From Stramenopiles sp. TOSAG23-2 (Eukaryota; Sar): a stretch of DNA of 12,274 bases. The notes beneath the pieces are model-generated. The model was given only the letters and a program-made list of their open reading frames with translations, was not told where the DNA came from and ran no database searches. Position 1 is the first letter of the stretch. Each line of letters opens with the position of its first letter. Shown piece by piece: positions 1 through 5,911 of this stretch. Location: contig LT649865.1 in assembly GCA_900128395.1 (NCBI GenBank), positions 1-12,274 on the forward strand, read 5' to 3'. The position numbers and the translations under genes are program-made.

Positions 1-377
1 GTTATATTTTGTCATATATATAAATAATAAATTGTATTTTAGAATAGGTTTCAGCGATAGAAATTGATTATCGTTATATCCATAATCGATAATATGACAG
101 GTTATAATATATATGTACATGTATCGAATTGTTTGAAAATAAAACAGTGGTGACAACAGAAATTAATTTTGATTATCTAATAACTATCATGCGTAAGAAT
201 ATGTGTGCGTATCATATCATATATCATATCATATAATTACCATATGATATTTGCCAAAGATCGAAGAAATATCAATAGAAAATGAACACAAAAAGAATAA
301 AAGTTAGTAGAGTGTTATACATGATGTGATAGATGTGCGTGTTCTTTTAAAATTTTATTTTTTTATTTTTTAATATA

Positions 378-398
378 ATATATATATATATATATATA
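378..398. repeat. TA dinucleotide microsatellite
   Basis: A 21-nt uninterrupted alternation of A and T inside longer imperfect A/T sequence. No function is implied. Confidence 0.8.
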
Positions 399-647
399 AA
401 AGTATACGTTTTATAATCTTATACGTAATATATATTATTTCTCTTACTCATATATTACATAAATTTCTTTTACTCCCCGGAAATTAACATCTCAAATATA
501 CATATACGTATATATATTATAATATATACACATGTATCATATGATATATTATTTTTATAATATACTTCGTATTATGTTATGTACACACATAAAATTACTC
601 GTACTAAACAAACGCCAACAAGAACAATAGGTTTTCGTTTCGTATTT

Positions 648-653
648 TTTATT
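648..653 (-). terminator. candidate polyadenylation signal for the IQ-motif gene
   Basis: A canonical AATAAA hexamer reads on the minus strand about 166 nt beyond the IQ-gene stop codon. In sequence this AT-rich the hexamer is expected often by chance, so position and orientation are the only support. Confidence 0.25.
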
Positions 654-818
654 CATGTCGTTCGTATTTTTATGATACACACCAATAAATATGATATCTC
701 ATATACTTTTCTCGTTTTAAAATACGTAAATTATAAATTATAATATATCATATGATATGATACATATATATTGAAAAGTATTGACATTGATCCTTTATAT
801 ATTACATTTATGGCATTT

Positions 819-2333
819 TTACAAAGTCGTAGAAACGTTACCTATCGATCCCTCGGCTAGCAAGTCTAATGCATCTGTATCTTCATGTTTAGCCCAATAA
901 CGTTTAACCGCTTCTTCTTTCAATCGTTTCGTTTTTGGTATTTTAGGTGACACAATTCCTAATGCTTTATTTAATGCCTTTTGTTTTAATAATTTTTCAA
1001 GAGCTACTTTTTCTGCTTCCTCTTCTTGAAAACGTTTCAAACGTCGTATTTCTTTTTTCTTCGCTCTTTCATCCATTCTCCTTTGTCGATCGCGATTTAT
1101 ACGATCTTTGGTAGCAAGTGCCCGCAAACGCTTCTCGTTATCAATTTTCAATTGTCTTTCTTCGTCTTCCTTTAACTTTCGTTTCTTAGCTTCTTGTTTC
1201 TTCAATGTTTCTAAACGCAGTTTTTCACGCCTTTCTATTAATAATTGTTCCCTTTCCTTTAATCTTTTTCTTTGTTTTTCATCTTCTATTTGTTTTAATA
1301 ATCTATTTTTTTCCATTTGTTTTGCAATTTTTTCTTTTTCATATTTGGCATGTTGTGCAGCCATTTGTTGGTGTTTTACTTTTGCCATTGCGTCCCTTTG
1401 TGCTTGCTCTCGTAGCTTTCTCATGATGATTTTTATTCCTCTTAATCTGATACAAGTTTTATACGCAAATGACAAAAGTTGAAACTGATTAAATTTATGT
1501 TTATTATTTTCATTATTATTTTGAAAAAAATATAAACCATTGACACCACCAGATACAATATCAACGCCATCATCCACTATTTCCCTGTCTCTTGTCCTTA
1601 AAATATTACACATTTGTAGCATTTTTGATAACGTTTTGATTCCCGGTATCAAAGTACGGACTGTTTTATTAAATATAGGATAATATTTCTCTTTCCAAAT
1701 TTTCACCCGTGCATATCTACCACGTTGGAGTTTTTGTACTATAACAACAGCAATAAGATATTGCTTTAAATTTTTCAAAGTAAAATATGCACGTATAAAT
1801 TTTTGAATTGTACTTGCTGCTGCGCTTCTTATCTCCCGCCTCTCTTTCGCCAATTTCGTGATTTCTATTCCTTTACACATTCTCCAAAAACTTTGTATTA
1901 CAATTGCAGCTTCACGACGTTGTTTGACTCTTCCATTTTGCATTAATTTCCTATATTTCTTATTATATAAGATTGTTTGAGCTTTTGCTTCTAAGTCTTT
2001 TTCTGTTTTAGATAAAAATGTACAATAATCTTTACGATAGCGTGGTTTTTTCAAAAATGAAACGCCATGTTTCCAATATTTCTCTTTATTGTTGTTCATA
2101 TGTGATGTTGTTAAGTTATCTACGATATATTTGGATTTTGGTGGTGGACTTGTTAAAATATTTACAAGGTAAAGACAAGGCATGATTTTCAGTGTTTCTT
2201 TTGTCTTTTGTATTGGTCCATTATAAATTGGCTTCTTCTTTTTATTTTTTAATTTGTCCACACGTCTTCTCAATTTTCTATTCAATTTACAATTTCTACA
2301 TAGCGTGCATGGTTGGGTACTACTCCATTCCAT
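819..2333 (-). CDS. IQ-motif and coiled-coil protein, 504 aa
   Basis: The protein likely binds calmodulin or a related EF-hand light chain through three IQ motifs and carries a long charged helix; its function is unknown. I start it at the ATG at 2333-2331 because the upstream codon that would extend the frame is TTG. The N-terminus has a CTLCRNCK cluster (about residues 9-16) followed by a basic stretch. IQ motifs begin near residue 146 (IQSFWRMCKG), 176 (IQKFIRAYFT) and 199 (VQKLQRGRYAR); a fourth, degenerate one may lie near 292-302. Residues about 306-460 are an almost continuous K/E/R/Q helix of the MAP7/caldesmon-like low-complexity kind. The tail (485-504) is acidic then neutral. No motor, kinase or GAP domain is visible, so it is not a myosin or IQGAP. 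Its ATG overlaps the upstream stop as TAATG, leaving no room for its own promoter, so it may share a transcript with, or be spliced to, the PGAP1-BAG frame. Confidence 0.8.
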   Translation of the reverse strand: MEWSSTQPCTLCRNCKLNRKLRRRVDKLKNKKKKPIYNGPIQKTKETLKIMPCLYLVNILTSPPPKSKYIVDNLTTSHMNNNKEKYWKHGVSFLKKPRYRKDYCTFLSKTEKDLEAKAQTILYNKKYRKLMQNGRVKQRREAAIVIQSFWRMCKGIEITKLAKERREIRSAAASTIQKFIRAYFTLKNLKQYLIAVVIVQKLQRGRYARVKIWKEKYYPIFNKTVRTLIPGIKTLSKMLQMCNILRTRDREIVDDGVDIVSGGVNGLYFFQNNNENNKHKFNQFQLLSFAYKTCIRLRGIKIIMRKLREQAQRDAMAKVKHQQMAAQHAKYEKEKIAKQMEKNRLLKQIEDEKQRKRLKEREQLLIERREKLRLETLKKQEAKKRKLKEDEERQLKIDNEKRLRALATKDRINRDRQRRMDERAKKKEIRRLKRFQEEEAEKVALEKLLKQKALNKALGIVSPKIPKTKRLKEEAVKRYWAKHEDTDALDLLAEGSIGNVSTTL

Positions 2334-5300
2334 TACCTTAGGCAAAATGAATGTATTTTAATGGATACAAGTTTGTATATAGTAATATATGTTAACATCC
2401 TGGCATTTAAATCATAATCATTAACGGCATAAAATAAACCATCTTTTGGCAGTGTATTTTCGTTAGTATTTTTATTTTTTTTCGGCATAGCCAATGGATC
2501 TTTAAAAATTGGTAAATTGTTTAAAAGAACATCTTCCGTAATGTCACTTTTCTGTGGTGCTTCGACCATTGTATTAGCGTTTTGTTCCCATTTTTTTATC
2601 AATTCTGAATACTTTTCGTCGTAATTAACACTTAAATCAATACTTTCGCCATCGTTTTCAACAACAATGTCTGCATCCTCTGTGTTATTGCTCTTCTTGT
2701 ATTTTTGTATAGCGCCGAATTCCTCATGTATGGTATCCATTGCTTTTGAACATCTTTTCAATTCATCTCCCACTTGTAAATATCGATTGATTCTTCTAAT
2801 AATTGCTTTTCGAACGGCACGAATATCTTGATTGCCCTTCGTCTCTACTAAGTCTAATTTCAACAACTTTTTCATTATTTTTTGCTCAGTTAGGGTACCA
2901 CACAGTCTATATAGATGCGTAGCTTTCTTTGCTGACGCTTTGTCATATGTACCAGGTAATTTTGCCTTTTGTGCCTCATTAACTTGTTTAACAAGATCTA
3001 CCATTTCTAAATAATCATTTTCAAGGTCATTGACATATTTTTGTAACTCTTTGTATAAATTGTCTTTCCATACTGCGTTACGAATATCTTCTGATTGTTG
3101 TGGTGTAGGTCCACTTGCTCCAATTTCAATTCCATAATACATCCTATTTCCATTTTTCAATTGTTTAGCACCACGTACTGGAATCGTCGTTGCACTTTCT
3201 GAAAGCAAATAAAGTCCCAATGCATGAACAAAACTAGTAGTTAAATCAAAAATAGCTTTTGAATAACCAAGGTTCCGACCGAGTATGGCATTTGAAGCCT
3301 TTAAAAAGATAGAGAGTTGAAATGGGATCATCAAAAACAATAAAATACCGATTGAAATGCGAAAACGGTCCAAGTCTAAATTACCCCCATTATCAACCGT
3401 TTTTAAGAACAGAAATCTCAATGTCGATAAATATGTGCCAATTTGAAACATAACAATCGCTGCACCGATCAATCGACCAGATGTGATTCCGTCTTCGCGC
3501 AATGTAAACAAAGATTCTTCACGATTGATATCTTCAAATCTCAAATGGCCAATAGCAAAACATATAATGGATAAAGTTACTAAATGAATAAATCTGAAAA
3601 TGGCAGATTGGTAATTACCACTGTTGCAAGAATGAACCACTTCAAATATATTTGAAGGAAAGTTGCGTGGCAAAAACGACGTTGCTCGTTGCATTAACAG
3701 ACAAATTTGCAACACTAATTGCAATAATGATAGCGCCGCATAATATATGAAGCCAAATACAAAAAATGGTGGAAAATGCCGATCTACTGGCAGTAAAGAT
3801 GTAACACAAAACAAAAAAGGTTTTAATGCCCCCCCGATTATACTGACGACCCAATAAACCATTTCTGGTATCGTTTGTTGAAAATATATTTGATATGCAG
3901 GGATTTCACATATTGAGTATACAATCCAAATTGCAAATGCAATATACAAAGACCATCGTATACTTTTTACCACCTCTATATCTGTGATACCATATTTTTT
4001 ATGTTCATCGGTGTGTAATAAACCAAAAATCATCCATAGTAAATGCTTCTCAGGCTCTAATGCTTCCTGTAACGATGGGAATGACTTTCCATTATGTGGT
4101 AAATAAATATGCAATTGATAACCAAATGACAACATCATAATACCTATTGACATGGATAGTGTTAATTTTCCATAGCGATGCACTATTTGACCAAAATATA
4201 TAAATAGATCATCATTTTTTGATGGGAAAACTTCATCCTTTTCGTTGTATAGGCTGTAAATGCGATCGTGAAAAAATGGTACAGAGCGGTTTGCACCACT
4301 TACTGTTAAATTCGATGCAAATTCTGCCTTAGTTCCAACTTCAGTTGACATTAAATGTTTCCGGAAAACGGACATTCGATCTACCACTTTTTTATAGACA
4401 AAACCTGTTTTTTTATCTACCGCTTCGTATAAGGCCTCGTTTATGGTTAGAACTAACTGTTTACACCATACCATACAGTTATGATCAATATGCATATTTA
4501 CACTAGGAATTTCCTGTGTCAGAATCCCAAGTGATTTATCTGGTGTTGACATATGAGCAATCGACATGGATGAGGGATCTACCATGTTATCTTTAAGACC
4601 ACCAGATAAAGAAATTAGAACAACTTTACGTAATTTATGTGCTGATTTCTTAGTAAACATACTAGCTTTAGATAAAATGGCCTTCCGTTCATGATCCATA
4701 TTACTCTGCGTTGCGTTCTTGTTGGGTGATTGAAAATAATGCCCGATGACTGGTAGATTGCTAAAACTAAACCACGATGATGAAGTAGTTTTTTTTAGCG
4801 CTTCAGATTCCTTTACTTCATCAATGACTTTCGTTTCTTTTTTTTTCCCAACATCGCCTTCTTCTACTTCTTTTGTTTGTGTTGCCTCCTCTGCAACTTC
4901 AAATTCGTCTTCGATATCTTCATCCTCGGTATTTTCTTTCAGCGATTCTTTTTTTTTCTCTTCTTCTTCTGCAGCTTTTCTTTCTTTCTCGTTTCTAACT
5001 TGCCTATCTAAATAGTAATTATGGGCTATATACCGCGAGCCAATACTCCACATATGGTATGTGTCTGAGTATATGCGATTTAATGTGCTATCGAGATATA
5101 TAGGGGCACGTGCATGTGGAGAGCTCAAAGTAATTATAGTTGAAATGCTACCTTGTCTATACGATGAAAGCGTCAATGCATGAGTTGCAGCTATACCACC
5201 CATGGAGTGGCCAATAACAATAATAGATCTAGCAACTTTTTTTAGCTTTTCTTTATCACCACGTGCCTGTTTTCTATACAAACGTATAATTGCACTTGCA

Positions 5301-5752
5301 GCCATATTAATATATTCTGCTTGATCTTCTAAATAATCACCATTAACTGCAGACGCTTCTTCCTGAAAATCTATTGTAAAATACTCCAACCGCTTTTTTG
5401 GTTCGATTTCATCAGCAACTAAATCGGAAGCATATCCTAAAGACCGCACTTCCTTATAATGACCTTTATTTCCATGGACGTATAATACAGGAATTCCACG
5501 AACTTTCAACGCTTTATTTTTTGTTACATAGTTTGGCTGTATATGACGATACAATGTATATTTTGAATTTATATTCTTGAATCGTTCATTTGGTTCAGAC
5601 ATTGAAAATGTTACATATTCAGGTGCATACATCCGGGGAATCTCGCATTCATTTGGTATATTCGGTATTGTTACATAGAGTTGATATATACCAATGGTAA
5701 AAATGATAAAAGTTGTTATTAAAATAGTTGAGTGAACGATATCTTTCTTCAT
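2333..5752 (-). CDS. PGAP1: GPI inositol-deacylase (PGAP1/Bst1 family) with C-terminal BAG domain
   Basis: PGAP1/Bst1 is an ER membrane lipase that removes the acyl chain from inositol of new GPI-anchored proteins, allowing their export. The 1139-residue protein has an N-terminal signal anchor (about 5-28), the family's C-x(3)-M-x-x-P-x-Y segment near 36-46, RGIPVLYVHGNKGHYKEVRS (85-104, oxyanion region) and nucleophile elbow GHSMGG with Ser183. SLSGGLKDNMV gives a likely acid, Asp388; DHNCMVWCKQLV gives His424. About eight membrane segments follow between 529 and 852. A lysine/glutamate-rich insert (about 251-330) lies between the nucleophile and the other catalytic residues. Residues about 898-1003 are BAG-like: the core LLKLDLVETKGNQDIRAVRK (963-982) matches the family pattern of conserved LD followed by R..RK, so Hsp70/Hsc70 nucleotide exchange is inferred. 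Human PGAP1 (about 920 aa) and yeast Bst1 lack this part. The last 28 residues look poorly conserved. Confidence is very high for PGAP1 and good for BAG. The only alternative is an unseen intron or boundary separating the two. Confidence 0.93.
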   Translation of the reverse strand: MKKDIVHSTILITTFIIFTIGIYQLYVTIPNIPNECEIPRMYAPEYVTFSMSEPNERFKNINSKYTLYRHIQPNYVTKNKALKVRGIPVLYVHGNKGHYKEVRSLGYASDLVADEIEPKKRLEYFTIDFQEEASAVNGDYLEDQAEYINMAASAIIRLYRKQARGDKEKLKKVARSIIVIGHSMGGIAATHALTLSSYRQGSISTIITLSSPHARAPIYLDSTLNRIYSDTYHMWSIGSRYIAHNYYLDRQVRNEKERKAAEEEEKKKESLKENTEDEDIEDEFEVAEEATQTKEVEEGDVGKKKETKVIDEVKESEALKKTTSSSWFSFSNLPVIGHYFQSPNKNATQSNMDHERKAILSKASMFTKKSAHKLRKVVLISLSGGLKDNMVDPSSMSIAHMSTPDKSLGILTQEIPSVNMHIDHNCMVWCKQLVLTINEALYEAVDKKTGFVYKKVVDRMSVFRKHLMSTEVGTKAEFASNLTVSGANRSVPFFHDRIYSLYNEKDEVFPSKNDDLFIYFGQIVHRYGKLTLSMSIGIMMLSFGYQLHIYLPHNGKSFPSLQEALEPEKHLLWMIFGLLHTDEHKKYGITDIEVVKSIRWSLYIAFAIWIVYSICEIPAYQIYFQQTIPEMVYWVVSIIGGALKPFLFCVTSLLPVDRHFPPFFVFGFIYYAALSLLQLVLQICLLMQRATSFLPRNFPSNIFEVVHSCNSGNYQSAIFRFIHLVTLSIICFAIGHLRFEDINREESLFTLREDGITSGRLIGAAIVMFQIGTYLSTLRFLFLKTVDNGGNLDLDRFRISIGILLFLMIPFQLSIFLKASNAILGRNLGYSKAIFDLTTSFVHALGLYLLSESATTIPVRGAKQLKNGNRMYYGIEIGASGPTPQQSEDIRNAVWKDNLYKELQKYVNDLENDYLEMVDLVKQVNEAQKAKLPGTYDKASAKKATHLYRLCGTLTEQKIMKKLLKLDLVETKGNQDIRAVRKAIIRRINRYLQVGDELKRCSKAMDTIHEEFGAIQKYKKSNNTEDADIVVENDGESIDLSVNYDEKYSELIKKWEQNANTMVEAPQKSDITEDVLLNNLPIFKDPLAMPKKNKNTNENTLPKDGLFYAVNDYDLNARMLTYITIYKLVSIKIHSFCLR
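2744..3061 (-). other. BAG domain encoded at the C-terminus of the PGAP1 frame
   Basis: Residues about 898-1003 form three predicted helices. The first runs LYKELQKYVNDLENDYLEMV. The second contains LYRLCGTLTEQKIMKKLLKLD. The third contains IRAVRKAIIRRINRYL and ends in GDEL. The Asp967, Arg981 and Asn989 positions fit by eye the Asp, Arg and Gln that in BAG1 contact the Hsp70 ATPase domain (established for BAG1; the alignment is from memory). The domain follows the last membrane segment after a short polar linker. It could face the cytosol, where Hsp70 is the usual BAG partner, only if the number of membrane passes allows it. Confidence 0.75.
3197..4168 (-). other. multi-pass membrane domain of the PGAP1-like protein
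   Basis: Hydrophobic segments appear at residues about 529-548, 600-618, 632-654, 662-688, 718-737, 760-783, 798-820 and 835-852. An extra amphipathic stretch, HLLWMIFGLLH, lies near 570-580. This matches the membrane-embedded C-terminal half of PGAP1-family enzymes. The exact number of passes cannot be settled by eye and decides which side of the ER membrane the BAG tail faces. Confidence 0.75.
4763..5002 (-). other. acidic low-complexity insert within the PGAP1 lipase domain
   Basis: Residues about 251-330 are rich in Glu and Lys (for example AEEEEKKKES and ENTEDEDIEDEF) and end in a serine/aromatic stretch. They interrupt the lumenal hydrolase domain after the nucleophile Ser183 and before the likely catalytic Asp388 and His424. 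The frame is maintained throughout, so this looks like a lineage-specific disordered loop rather than a retained intron, although its length is divisible by three and an unspliced intron cannot be wholly excluded. Confidence 0.6.
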
Positions 5753-5911
5753 TATGATAATATAATATTGAGTCTAAAAATGAGACACAACTATGAATCA
5801 AAACAAAATAGAACAATACCTTTTCTTTTTCTTTGTTACTTATCTACAATAACAGTAGGATTCGTATATACGAGAATAAATTTGTTCGAAACATATTTAG
5901 ATATACGTACG
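5753..5911. promoter_or_regulatory. compact divergent promoter region between PGAP1-BAG and Nup88
   Basis: The two start codons face away from each other. Only 27 bp separate the PGAP1 ATG (5752) from the first ATG of the Nup88 frame (5780), or 159 bp if Nup88 begins at its next ATG (5912). Any promoter must therefore be bidirectional and short, or overlap one coding region. No convincing core promoter element can be identified in this A/T background. Confidence 0.4.

Larger units (their letters stand above)
1..818. other. gene-free AT-rich intergenic region
   Basis: No open frame of credible length or composition is present on either strand. The stretch is dominated by A/T, with an uninterrupted alternating TA run at 378-398, repeated ATCATAT units at 211-235, and perfect palindromes at 535-546 and 745-758. 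It presumably holds the 3' untranslated region of the minus-strand IQ-motif gene, whose stop lies at 819-821. I see no tRNA, rRNA or other recognisable RNA gene. Confidence 0.7.

Noticed and set aside
211-235. Tandem ATCATAT units as a CRISPR-like or regulatory array
   Set aside because: The units are 5-9 bp without distinct spacers, in a eukaryotic A/T-rich region; simple-sequence repeat is the adequate explanation.
1108-1482. Plus-strand frame of 124 codons opposite the IQ-motif gene
   Set aside because: Ser/Phe/Leu-rich antisense shadow of the Lys/Glu-rich coiled coil; no family resemblance.
2334-2345. Upstream extension of the IQ-motif gene by four codons
   Set aside because: The extension begins with TTG, not ATG. 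The ATG at 2333-2331 is the first true start in this frame and has G at -3 and +4.
4746-5015. Plus-strand Ser/Phe-rich frame
   Set aside because: It is the antisense of the acidic insert of the deacylase; the composition is fully explained by the opposite strand.
5732-5779. Start of the Nup88 frame at 5732
   Set aside because: The codon at 5732 is GTG and would overlap the start of the divergent PGAP1 gene. The first ATG in frame is at 5780.
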